Source: Proteromonas lacertae
Lineage: Eukaryota; Sar; Bigyra; Opalinata; Proteromonadidae
NCBI GenBank assembly: GCA_002245135.1
Contig: NGBS01000014.1
Coordinates: forward strand, 62,001 to 126,000
Direction of reading: 5' to 3'
Length of the DNA stretch: 64,000 nt
Made by a program: the position numbers and the translations under genes. Shown here piece after piece: positions 37,039-49,497 of this stretch (positions are counted from its first letter, which is position 1; every line of letters starts with the position of its first letter). The notes under the pieces are model-generated. The model saw only the letters and a program-made list of their open reading frames with translations. It did not search any database and was not told the origin of the DNA.

Positions 37039-40000
37039 TTATTGAATATTATGGAATTGTTTTGAAAGTTTTTTCTTTTCCTCTTCTGTTATTCCATCTA
37101 ATTCAATTTCTCCAATTGTTGAGAATGCTTCTAAAAAAGATATTAATTCTATTTTATCAATATTCTCTTTCACTGATATTGCTAACTGATATAAAACATC
37201 AAACACTTCTTTATTTTCTTTCATTAATCGTAATTCTCTTTCATTTAATTCATTTCCTGATATATTCATATTTTCTAATGGTTTATAATCTTTTAATCTT
37301 TCTATTAATGTTGTTAATCCTTTTTCACTCATTCCAATATCTATTTAATGTATAGATTATATTCATAAATTAATACATGAGAGATTTAATGATGAATATC
37401 TATCAACAAATTTATCTAAATATTTGCATATTATTTCAATTCCTTCATCTCCAATTCGATTTTTGAATATTGAGATATATTCTACATCTCTGGGTAAGGA
37501 ATCTGTCAATTCTTTTAATCCTTTTGAAGTAATTCTATTATCGGATAAGTAAAGATAATTATAATTAATCTGCTTAAGTAACGAAACATGAGAATCTTTC
37601 ACATTTAAACCTATTTCATTATAAAGAGTCTATACAAGAAAAATCATATCTTCTAAAACTATTACGTTTCTTTTTAATACAATAATCCAAATAATATTCC
37701 AATTCTTCATTATCCCATGATGAACATTTCATTTCAATAAATGGATTAATTACTCCTTTTTCTAATGATTTTGAACATATTAATTCTAATCTGATATCAT
37801 TTCCATTTAGAGTTATTTGCTTACAATATCTTACTTTATCTATTTCACCTACTAATAACATACTGCTTTCATCATTTATTAAGATATTGTCTAGTGAAAT
37901 TTCGCCACAATAAAAGTTTAACATATTTAATCTACTTTCTAATAGTTTAATCCCATCATTACCAATTGGATTATCTATTTAATCAAATAATAAATTAAAA
38001 TGATAATATTATATATATACCATGAATAAAAAACTTTTCGATATTGTCGTTCTCTTTCATATAATACATTAAACGTTCTACTCCATGTGAATCTATGTGA
38101 TTATCACTTATATCAAGCTTAACTTTTTCATTAATACTCTTTACACCATGTAATAAATGTTTTAATCCAACTGAAGATAATCCCATTTCTATAATATACA
38201 ATAAAATAATAATATCTATACTAGAACAATTAATTCTTTTATATTTAAATTTTTCTATTAATAAATTCAAATATGGAAAAAATATTTTCATTCCTTCATC
38301 TCCTATTTGATTTCCATATATTTGAATTTCTTCAAGATTTGAAAATGAAGGTAAATTGTCAATCAATATTTTCATACTTTTAGATGATAGTTTATTATCT
38401 AAATAATTGAAAAATATCAGATTATACTATCCAAATACAACTTTTTTATTTTTCCTAATTCATTTGATCTTAATGAAATGAATGATTTGAATAAATCATC
38501 ATCAATTCCAGAATTACTTAAAATTAATGTATTGTTATATGTAATGTACTTGATTAACTCTGAAATATCTTTGTCAATCAGTAATTCTTTACTTCCATTA
38601 AAATCAAAGTTGATTTTTGAGATAAGAAAATTGGAAAATAATGCTTTTAATCCTCTTGAATGAATGTGAATATTAGAATTTATTTTTATTTTCTTAAGAT
38701 TTGGATATTTATATAATTCTTCTGATAATAATATCATAGATTCATCATTTAAATCCATTCCAGAAAGATTCAATTCATTCTTATTGTTTATCAACAGGTG
38801 TAAATATGGAAGTAATAATTTGAAGCCTTTCACACCAATAGGATTATCTAATTCATAATAGAATAATAGAATAAATAGAAAATAAATACATTCTATTTTT
38901 ATATATCTCAACTTCATGAATGGAATTGATTTAACTAATTGTTCAATGAAATGAAAAGTCATGCATAAACATGATAAATCCAATTCTTGCAGATCAGACA
39001 ATTGAGAAAAATTCGATGAGAATAATGATTGATATTGGATTGGAATAACTAAATCTAAAAAATAAAAATGATAAGAATTATACTAAATCTGAGTTTTGTT
39101 GGATTAATTAGTTTCATTATTCTAAAAAAATATTTCATCCCTTCTTCACATAAACAAATACAATATGAATTGATCTCGATTATTTCTTTGTTATTTATTT
39201 CAGTTTCAACATTTATTATCATTTTATCTAGAAAACATTCTCTATCTTCTTTACATTGATGATGAATATGAAACTTTATTGCATATGGTATTATTTGATC
39301 CTTTCTATATATTTTCATCATTGTTAGAAATGCTAATATTCTTTCATTTGGTTTATTTTTGTAGGATTCTATTAAATTATCTCTAATCTCTTCCCATTTA
39401 TCATTCAAAATATAATACTCTGCTATAATATCAAATGGTGATATTTCTGTTAGATAATCATTATAATATAAAACTTCTTTTCTTTCTCTTATAATCATCA
39501 TATTATCATCTCTAAGTATTTCATTAAATTTCACCATTTCTTTTTTCAACTCTTTTAAAGTCAATCTATCTTCATTTTTCACTTTTAACATTCTTTCCAT
39601 CATCTCTTTCATCATTTCATCATACTCTACATCATAACTGTATTTACATCTTAGAATATTTTTCATTGTTTTATTCATATTATCATCTTCATTAAATGGT
39701 AATTTCTTAAACATCATTTCATATAATATACAACCAATTGACCAAATAACACTTCTCTCATTACATTCAAAATTACCCAATTCCTCTGGGCTTTTGAAGC
39801 AAATGTCATGAACTCTCATATTTTTATTTTTTCTCAATAAATCCAAGTATAAATCACATAACTTCACATTTCCATCTTCTTCATATATTATGTTACTACT
39901 CTTTATATTGCTTGCTACTATATCATATTCATTCAATATCATTAATTTATCACATAATGAACATATTATATCACAAATATCACTATTTGACAAGGTTTTA

Positions 40001-40352
40001 CTTTTAATAATCTCTTCTAAATCTCTTAAGTAATATTCTCTCTCTAATATTTGAAAATCAGTATAGTCATTAAATTGAAAACTTTTAAAAGAATAGATGA
40101 AGGATGTACAACAGTCTGACAGAAATGAGTTTGTCTCATAGAATTGTAATATATCCTTCTCATTTAGTTCTGTAATATTCAACACTTTAAGAATATTAAT
40201 ATCATCAGGATGTTGTACAAACAAATCTACTTCATAAATACCTTTCTTTGTTATATCTTTTACCTATAAAAATAAAATAATGAAAATACTTGTGATTTAG
40301 ATGATAATATTGGTAATATAACATCATCTACAAAAGAATTTAAGAAAATCAT
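37039..40352 (-). CDS. Pseudokinase-LRR protein, copy C
   Basis: Nine exons with the same plan as copy A (40290-40352, 39084-40263, 38890-39054, 38428-38847, 38222-38398, 38021-38188, 37636-37974, 37377-37610, 37039-37340) give 1015 residues. Exons 3 and 9 have exactly the lengths found in copy A (165 and 302 nt). The kinase-like part shows SNIKSSNIIYEEDGNVKLCD with the HRD Asp missing, then CFKSPEEL and VIWSIGCILYEMMFKKLPF. The LRR part repeats the I-G-x-x-G-x-K/E-x-L pattern. Overall similarity to A and B is clear but lower than that between A and B. All introns after the first are phase 1. The reading frame is intact. Function unknown. Confidence 0.8.
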
Positions 40353-40502
40353 TTGTTTCAAAATATTGAGTCGTTTCATTACTTCAGTTATTCCTTTTTA
40401 AGCTATTATTATGATACATATGAAATGAATTTATTACTATTTTCCTTTATTTTAGAATTACAAACAATTTAATAAAATTATTAACCATTTAACTATATCA
40501 AA

Positions 40503-43500
40503 TCAATTACTTTTATGAAGTTGTTGTTTCTTTAACTTCTAATTATATATTATATTATATATGTATATATATACTTCCACAAATTTATTAACATCTTCAC
40601 AACCAATATCATCAATTATTCTTCTTATTTGACTTTCTTTTAATTTACTTAAATCAAATCCAAATTCTTCTTCTTCTACATCATCATTGAGTATATGCTG
40701 CTTCTTTCTAAATAATAATACAAAATATATTTCATAATTAAATACATCACATTCTCCACACAATACCATATTAATTCTTCTTTATTCATTTTTTCAGAAA
40801 TTTCAATTTGCCAATCATTTAATAACAATCTAATTCCATCAAAATCTAATATACTACATAAAGTATATATTCTTCTTTTTTCTTCAGATAATGTTTTTAT
40901 TTTTTCTTTTCTCTTTCTGTCTTTTTCCTCTCTTTCCTCTTTTGACTTTTTACTATCAAGTATAGATTGCATTAAATCACTCTTTTTGTCTTTTAGTTTT
41001 TGATATTCATAATAACTAAGCCAATTCCAATATACAGACCAACTCAATTGTTCTTTGTCTTTGATTTTCTCAAATAAAGATTTCAATATATCATCTTCAT
41101 TCTCATTTAATGAATTTATATATGATTTTACCAATTCTGTACCTGCTTCTCTATCAATATATTCATTATTATCTTTGTCTTTTTCCTCAAATCTTATTCT
41201 ATGACATCGAAATAACAGTAAAAATATATCTATATATTATACCTTGCTTCAATCTCTAAATAATCTATTCTTTCAATAAGTTGCTTATTCTTTTCATTTC
41301 CTATTCCTAAAAAAGATTCATATATTCTATTAGTAATATTAAAATTCTTATATATCAATCCACTTACTATTAAAACAATAAAAGCTGTTGTTGAATATTT
41401 AAAATAATGCAAAATAAAACACAATAATAACGAAAATAGAACAGTAATTGTAGTAGTAGACATTCTTTCTATCATTTTTTGCCAGTATACTTCCCACAAC
41501 AACTCTTTATCTACTTTGGTTAATCTACTATTTTCTGTTTTCTTTTTCTTTATTAAGCTAGAATAAAACATAACTATAATGGTAAAAAATACAAATAATC
41601 CAAACATTCTTTTCCCACATCAACAATTAATGAAATAAAAGCAATATATAATCCAGACAATATTCCATTATTTACAGGACATACATATGGCTTTGCTAAG
41701 CCGACTTTAATTCCACTATATTTCAGAATTTCTAATGCAGTTTCACTTATATGACTATATGTATCTTTCAACATTTGATCATCTAATAATCTATATTTTC
41801 TTAATGCACTATCTTTTATTCTGGAAGCTTCTCTAAATATTTTAATAACATTAGATATACTCATCTGACATTAATGTAAATGGTTTATTATTTTTGAGAC
41901 TATTCGATAAATCGTTGAATGAACTTAACTGCGAATAGCTACTTGTAAATATACACTCTTCATTATTTCCATTTTCATTATTATCAACAATAACACTTAT
42001 TCTCAATCTGTTTATATATCCTCTTGTCATTTTTTTTATTTCTTCACTTATTTTTTTCTTTTCACAGTATAAATAATATTGATTATTTATTATCATTAAT
42101 AAACTAATAACAACTCCTACTACAACAATGGCAATAATATATAGAATACTCTAATTGCAAATTAACAAATAGTTTATATATATTATACACCTAATCCATT
42201 TAAAATGGATAATATAATTGTCATTATTTTTCTTATAATTCTTAAAAGGAAATAAGGTGATATAGCAGCTGTGTCATTATTACTAGTAGTAGCAGATGAT
42301 AAAACTAGAATAATTTAGACTATATGTATATATATATATATACAAAATGAATAAACAAATATATTAATTACATCAGTACAAATACTTGCTATATGTAAAA
42401 TGTTATTCACTTGATTTTCATTATTTGTTTCTTTTCCATAAAGAGTTACTAAAAATTTCCTTCGGCTATCTTCTTTTTCTAATATAATCCTTGATTGTTC
42501 TAACAATTCTTGTGATTCATTTTCATTACATATAGACTTTTCTTTATTATTATATGCTGGTTTAATATGTCCAGCAGAACAGTTTATTGGCAATCCCATT
42601 CTTGTATAAAAGTCCATATTCTTATTGATCTAAAATAAACATTATATATGATAAATATACTTCAATTCTTGTAATAAATTCAGCGATATTATGAAAATAA
42701 TTAACCATATAATGACTGCTCATATCTTTAGATATTACCTCGTATTGTAATGTTGATATAATTCTCTTTACATATTTTTCTTCCTTAAGTACTACATAAT
42801 CATTATTAATATCTGAATTATTACACTAATTAAAAGCATAACCATATATATATATATAATACAAAATAATATCTTCCAATTGGCAGATAAGTTGCTATTC
42901 TATACTCTTCATATTTATGATATATAATAATATAAAAAGCATATGGTATGATTAGTAAAGATCCATATACTATAAATTTTATAACTACTTCAAGATTTGA
43001 AGTAGGTAAAATTGAAAGGATGCATCTAAACAATATAAAATATAATTGGATATACAATATCCATGTTAAAAAATTTCCCAATATATCAACTAATATATAG
43101 TATGATAAAAACATATATTTATACAAAATGAATACTTATTGGATGATGCTGGTACAGAATCACCTTCATTAACGAAGTTAAAAAAACGACTGTTATATTG
43201 CTTTTCTTTACAGCTATCTAATACTCCTCTAGATATACAGAGAGGAGCGCCAAATGTTATGCAATTAACTTCTACTTCATTTTCATTATAATAATCACTA
43301 AACAAAACAGTTAATGTTGCTAATGTAGCAGCAGCTCCACCTAAAGAATGACCACAAAATATTAGTCTTTTATGTTTTGATTTTGCTAATTCAAATATTG
43401 GTATGATATCCACTTCTTTGCTTCTTTTATAAAAACCACTATGAACAAAACCTCCAAATTTCTTTTCTGAAAATACATTCACATCTGTTATTACATCCCT

Positions 43501-44060
43501 CTTATCTTCAGTACCTCTATAACATACAAATACAGATGTTCCACTTTCTACAATTGTAGCTTTTGCTTCTGGAATATATTTATAGTATTCTAATTTGGCA
43601 AAAGTTTCAATCCATTTTTTTGTATCTTCCTCTGTTGTAGCATATGCTAAATATAATGCAGAAAATAACTCACCTTTAAATATGTTTCTAAAGAATATTT
43701 TCTCTGTACAATTTTGATATCCAAAATAATTGGGATTCTTCTCTATTGAAATTTTATCTAACATAAAATAGATAAATAACAAATTGGAAAGATTTTTCTT
43801 TCATACATATTTCTTCTTCATTAACAGGAGGAGTTTGTTCTTCATTTGTTTTATTCCATGTAAACATGTATATTATCCACCCATATGCAAACTTTATCCA
43901 CATAATTAACCTTTTAACTGAAATACTATCTCTTAAACCTAAATCACAAATTAAAAATAGTAACAGAAATACATTTCCAATATGTGCTCACTTTCCCCCC
44001 TAAGACTTGAAGTTGTGATTGTTTATCTGGGTTGTTCATCATATCTGTAGCAACATTCAT
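40503..44060 (-). CDS. Class 3 (diacylglycerol-lipase-like) membrane lipase with J-like region
   Basis: Thirteen exons (43973-44060, 43807-43938, 43125-43757, 42863-43089, 42661-42825, 42344-42629, 42189-42304, 41861-42150, 41593-41832, 41243-41557, 40746-41198, 40575-40707, 40503-40538) stay in phase for 1037 residues. After a membrane-like segment (IMWIKFAYGWIIYMFTW) comes a Lipase_3 domain: FVCYRGTEDKRD, nucleophile elbow FCGHSLGG (Ser ~211), FNFVNEGDSVPASS, LPIGRYY as in diacylglycerol lipases, and a probable catalytic His in SSHYMVNY. Next, DFYTRMGLPINCSAGHIKPAY resembles the start of a J domain but lacks HPD. Two or more membrane helices and a charged C-terminal region follow. It probably hydrolyses acyl-glycerols at a membrane; the role of the rest is unknown. 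Confidence 0.75.
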
Positions 44061-44133
44061 TTTTAATTGTTTCAAAAATAGATGAGTTTCACAATTCAAA
44101 ATTTAAAAAGAAATATTTCGCTTCTCTAATAAG
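44061..44133. promoter_or_regulatory. Shared divergent promoter, lipase and Hsp70-family genes
   Basis: Only 73 bp separate the two divergent start codons, so both promoters must overlap here or inside the first exons. I see AT-rich tracts but cannot name a core element. Confidence 0.4.
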
Positions 44134-47100
44134 ATGAGTAATATTTATGGAATAGATATTGGAAACTACAAAATAGTACTTGCTGTAAATGAAAATGGAA
44201 GTAATGTTACAAAAATAGTTGAGAATTCTCTTTCAGAAAAGAGTACAAGGTATAGCAATAATTAAAACTTATTTTAAAATAGAACAGTGATCACATTTTC
44301 AAACACTAATTACTTCATAGGAAGGAGTGGTGTTCAAAATGTATATAGTTTGTTCTAGGAGTTGATATACTATTATAGATGGTAAGGCATAACTCAAGAG
44401 CTATATATGGAGTGAAAGATTTATTAGGTTTAGACTGGAATGAAGATACTCTTCAATATCACATTCCATGTGATTTAATCAACAAAAACCATCAATTTTA
44501 TTGGAAATGTGGAAATACAACAGGTACAAAACTGCTTAATGGATATGAAATGTCAATTGAAAAAATCTACTCCATATATTTGAATTACATAAAATCTCAA
44601 TGTGAATCTAATTCACCATCACTTATATTTTCATTCCCATGTTATTACAATGACATTCAAAAATCAATTTTTTCAGATTTATGTTGTAGAATAGGAAATA
44701 ATGATAATACTATAAAAACTCATATAATACCTGAGAATTTAGCATTAGGAATAACATATGGTTATGAAAATAACCAAAATTTTGTAAGTGGAAAAGAATA
44801 TCCAATAATAATTGCTGATATAGGAAATTGTACAACTACATTATCATTGTTTATATATCGTAAAGTATATATATTATATATTATAATGAATAGAATGAAT
44901 TAGATTTAATAAACACAATATGTGATAATAAATTAGGAGGAAGGAATATAGATATAATAATCATCAATACAATACTAAACAAAATAAAACAAATCTATCC
45001 AGAAGTAGATATAAATAATAAGAAAACATATTTCAAAATATATAATGAAATCATAAAAATAAAAGAAAAATTATCAGCTGAAGGTGCAGATACAATAAAT
45101 ATAGAAATTGATAATATTTATGATGATGAAACATTTTCTGATATTTTCTCCATAAATGAATTGAATAATTTAATATATTCCAATTCAATTGTTCAGAGAA
45201 TATTGTATTTATTAAACCAACTAATTGAGAATATTCATCCTGCTATAAAAAGAGATGTAAAAATAGTAATAAGTGGAGGAACTGTAAGAATTCCATACAT
45301 TCAGAATGAACTAATTAAATGGTTAAGTAATGTAAAAAATGATGGCAATACTCATAATCTAATTAAAACCATAAATATGGATGAATCAATAGCGAATGGT
45401 TGTTGTTATTATGGTTTAATATTAAGTGGTAAATGGAATTATATAATAAAAAGTAGTATTGAATTACCAATAGTAATCGATGAACATATTTTAAGTGAAA
45501 TTAAAATTCAAAATATTGAAGAATTTATACAAAATTTAACTTCAATTAATGATAAAACAACAAAGAAATCATCTATTAGGAATGAATCTGAAAGATTGTT
45601 ATACGAATGTCAAAGAGAAATAAACAACCATCCAAATGACAATAGAAATGAAAAAATGAAATCATTTTTAATGCAATTTACTGAAGATTTGAAATGTCCA
45701 GAAAATAACTTCAGATCAAGAGATTATATTGAAAATCAATATGAGATAATGAAAGAAAGATATTTGAATTATATAAATAATAGACCGATTGATTCTTCTA
45801 CTTATATTAAGCCAAATTGTGAGGAATATTCTCCTATCAATTTATATGATATTCCTAAAACTCCAATGGAAGTAATTACAAATAATAATAATTATGAAAA
45901 TGAAAGTAATTTTACTCCTCAAATTCCTGGTTATGTGATAAGTCCAATTGTTGAGAAATCAACTGCAAATAGTACTCCAAATAATACTATTAAAGTTGAA
46001 GAACAAGATGATAATAATAGTGTTGATTCTTTAGAAGGCTCTATACCTGAAATAACAAAGCAGATGTTTGAAGAATCTATGAAAATACAAAATGAAAATA
46101 AAAATGAAAAGGAAAATGAAAATATGAAATTAACTCCAGAATCTTTACCAGATATTACTCCTGATAAGTATAAAGAATCTATGAAGATAGAAAATAAAAT
46201 TAAGAACATAGAAGATAATAAGGATGGAGAAGATGATAATAGTGTTGATTCTTTAGAAGGCTCTATACCTGAAATAACAAAGCAGATGTTTGAAGAATCT
46301 ATGAAAATACAAAATGAAAATAAAAATGAAAAGGAAAATGAAAATATGAAATTAACTCCAGAATCTTTACCAGATATTTCTACTGATAAGTATAAAGAAT
46401 CTATAAAACTACAAAATGAAATAAATGATAATAATAATAATGAAGTAAAAAAGGAAGAATCTGATTTAGATAAAGAGTTTAAGACATCTTCAGAATATAA
46501 TGAAGAAATAAAAGAAGAATTAAATAATAATAATAATATAAACTATCCATCATTAAACAATAATACTGCAGGCGAAGAACACTATTCTATAAAGGCACAA
46601 TATATTGATTATATAAAGGAATTGATGTATAAATATATTGCTTATTTGCTTATATATATTTAATAGAAAGGAAATGAAGAAATATGAAAGTATTGAAAAT
46701 AAATATTACATGAAATATAAATCAAATATAGAAGAAATTGATCTATTTTATAACAATGAAGATCTTAATCCTGATAATATAAATCAAAGTGTTTTAGAAA
46801 CTCAATATAAACAAATAATGAATAGAGTGTTAGTGTTTAAAGAGTTTAACAATAATAGAAATGAATGTAAATCATTAATGTATATATTATTATATTAAAT
46901 AGTTATTTATTAATATATACATAGAAATAAGCTAGAAATCAAGTGTAAAAGAGAAAAAAATGAAGAAATGAAGAAGATAATTGAAAAAGTTAAACTATTA
47001 TATGACAATACAACAAGTAGTGAAGAATTAAAAGAACTAATTAAAGAAATTAATAAAATACTGAATTTACAACCAGGAAAACAAAATATCATTAATAATC

Positions 47101-48473
47101 AAAATAAACCATATAATCAAAATATTCAAACTTTGAACAGTGAAAAGAATCAAATATATACTTTACTGTATAAGATATATATATATATTATTGTTATATA
47201 TAGTAAAACTATTCAAAAAATATATAATAGATATACATGTTTCAATCTGCCAAGAGAATATTCATATATATTCAATAAAGATTATAATAAGATTAGCAAA
47301 AATGATATAAACAACATGTCTATCGATTTGATAAATATATTTAATGATGAATTATCAAGATTATATAATAAACTAAAAGAAATACTATACAGAATATATG
47401 AAATGGAAGTGTATATAATATAATAATATTAATATAAAATATATAGAAGAGAATTGAATGGTTATATTAATCAATTCAGATATATTTTACATCATCTAAC
47501 TATTCGAATGGAAGAGATAAATAAAATTCAATATAAAAAGCCAGTCAGTTTTTCTCTTATTGATAAAGCTCATGAATTAATAGATAAAATGAGAAAAGAC
47601 ATTTATCAAAGGATGAGACATAATTATAATCATCTGTATATATATATATATATATATATTCATAATAATATTATATATTATAATAGAAAATCTAATCCTA
47701 TATACAATAATATTTTACCTCCAAAAAATCAATTTACATGTGATTCATGTTTTCATTTTATGGACAATGCAAAGAAGATAGAAATTAATGATAATTATTC
47801 ATCAACTATTGATAATATAATGTATGTATCTATATATAAGAATATTATTATAATATTTGTTAATAGTTACAATTTAACATACATTCTAAGCCAATGTAAA
47901 CCTCCAATTATATCATATGACAGGTATTATTCAATCCAACAAGAAGTAAATTCTCTTCAAAAACAAAAGATGTCTATTTTATCATGTTCAGAAGAAAAAA
48001 TAGTTGAAATAATAAACCATTCTGAAAATGTAATCAATAGTTTAATTGTATTAATTGATTCTATAATATTATTAGACTGCAATCAATAATACTTGTAGAA
48101 TTGGTGAAATTGTTCTTTATCCAGTAAATGATATTCCAAACTTCTATTACGTAGGAAATATAGAGAATATAAATAATCACCAAGTTAATATAAGAATTCA
48201 TTTGCCAAATATGTTGATGAGTGGATTATCAACATCAAATATTAAAAGAATTAATGAAAATAGACTCTGTGTAGCAAATTACTATGGCAGAGAGCAATTG
48301 TTGAATATAAATGGAGAATATATTCAGATAAAGCTATTTAATGTTTATAATGATGATACGTATATATCTATAAATGTATATAAATATATTATTTTAGATG
48401 TGATTTTGTATTTAAAGGGTATTTACTTAATTCTGCTTTTGATGTAATAAATAACTATTTAACTAAATATTAA
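44134..48473 (+). CDS. Hsp70/Hsp110-family protein with very long C-terminal extension
   Basis: Twelve exons (44134-44249, 44283-44340, 44379-44864, 44894-46626, 46667-46879, 46925-47167, 47204-47410, 47447-47635, 47687-47821, 47867-48047, 48076-48359, 48398-48473) give 1306 residues. The ATPase domain starts MSNIYGIDIGNYK (phosphate 1), then IIADIGNCTTTLSLFIY (phosphate 2), KEKLSAEGADTINIEID and VISGGTVRIPYIQ with DESIANGCCYYG (adenosine site). The divergence fits the Hsp110 branch, which acts as exchange factor for Hsp70. The canonical substrate domain and EEVD tail are not recognisable. Instead there are about 700 residues of Asn/Glu/Lys-rich coil, with a 74-residue tandem duplication at 46010-46440. 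Two introns (36 and 45 nt) are multiples of three without stops. Confidence 0.75.
46010..46440 (+). repeat. 222-bp in-frame tandem duplication in the Hsp70-family gene
   Basis: Two copies with a period of 222 nt (74 codons). The block from SVDSLEGSIPEITKQMF to KLTPESLPDI is repeated with no base changes over about 150 bp; the ends of the units differ. The low divergence points to a recent duplication. Confidence 0.85.
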
Positions 48474-48527
48474 TTATTTTTATCGCTGTTTGTGTAACAC
48501 TGGGGTATTAAATGATTATTTTTATAA

Positions 48528-48912
48528 GAGTGTAATTGTGTTTCTTTGTTTTTTATATTCAAACATGTTTGGATTTGAATCGACAAAATATTTAATTTTG
48601 AATGGCGAGTGCTGGAGATGTTGTATTCTCAATATATAGCTGGGTGTGTATATGCTCATCATGGGTATTGTATTGCAGTTCAATGTATTAATATTATTCT
48701 CTAATTGAAAAGAATGACAATGATTGGAATATTCAAAGAAAAAACCACAGGAAAATACTCTCCATTCCCATATTCTGCAATATTTGCCAATGCATCAGTA
48801 TGTACTATTTATGGCGTGTTTAGTAAGAACAACGATCTGATAATCTGCAATGCTCCTGGAATATTATTAGCAATAATCTATTTAATTATATTTTGGGTGT
48901 TTTGCGATCCTT
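48528..48912. repeat. 385-bp block identical to 51962-52346 (SWEET promoter and 5' end)
   Basis: The block covers the leader or promoter, exon 1, the 28-nt intron and about the first 90 codons of SWEET copy 1. It is identical to copy 2 at a constant offset of 3434. The rest of the two genes differs at many sites. Confidence 0.9.
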
Positions 48913-49370
48913 GTCCAAGATATCAATCTATTTCACTGTTTATAGTTTTATTTATAGCTATAAGTGGCTTAACAACAGGATTGTCATTTACTAGTGATGA
49001 TACCTCTTCTTCTGTATTTGGTATATTGATGGATGTCTCTGGTTTAGTTCAATACGGCAGTCCTTTAGTAAAAATGTATGATGTAATAAAATCTAAATCA
49101 TCAAATGGCTTACCCATGCCTTTAATACTGGGAACATTGTTTTGTGCAACTTGTTGGACTATTTATGCAATAATTAAGAAAGACATATTTGTGTTAATCA
49201 TGAATGGTGTAGGTGTATTATTAGCATTACTACAATTGTCACTATGCTTTATTTATCCTTCTAAGAAAAGTGATAAAGATGTTATACTACCTTCTACAGA
49301 ATTATCATCCCCAGCATCACCTCCTGCAGTAACTATTTATGAAGAAGATATTACTCCTGTAGTAAACTGA
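48602..49370 (+). CDS. SWEET-family sugar transporter, copy 1
   Basis: Exons 48602-48684 and 48713-49370, joined by a 28-nt intron, give 246 residues. The two MtN3/saliva triple-helix bundles are visible: KTTGKYSPFPYSAIFANASV with TIYGVFSKNND in the first, and FGILMDVSGLVQYGSPLVKM, IKSKSSNGLPMPLILG and CWTIYAIIKKDIFVLIMNGV in the second, a total of seven membrane segments. SWEETs carry sugars down their gradient across the plasma membrane or vacuole. The start is ATG followed by ASAGDVVFSIYSW, the first membrane helix; the intron is needed to avoid a stop. The cytosolic tail is Ser/Pro-rich and acidic. Confidence 0.9.
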
Positions 49371-49497
49371 AGTTTTATATTTGTCATTATATAATATAAA
49401 GTAAACTATCTCATCTATATAGTATTTGTATGTTCGTATTATATCAAATAACATAATAATATATTCACTCGTCCATTTCATCAGAATTGAACAACCG

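Noticed and set aside
47636-47686. TA dinucleotide microsatellite as a separate repeat element
   Set aside because: It is part of a normal 51-nt intron of the Hsp70-family gene.
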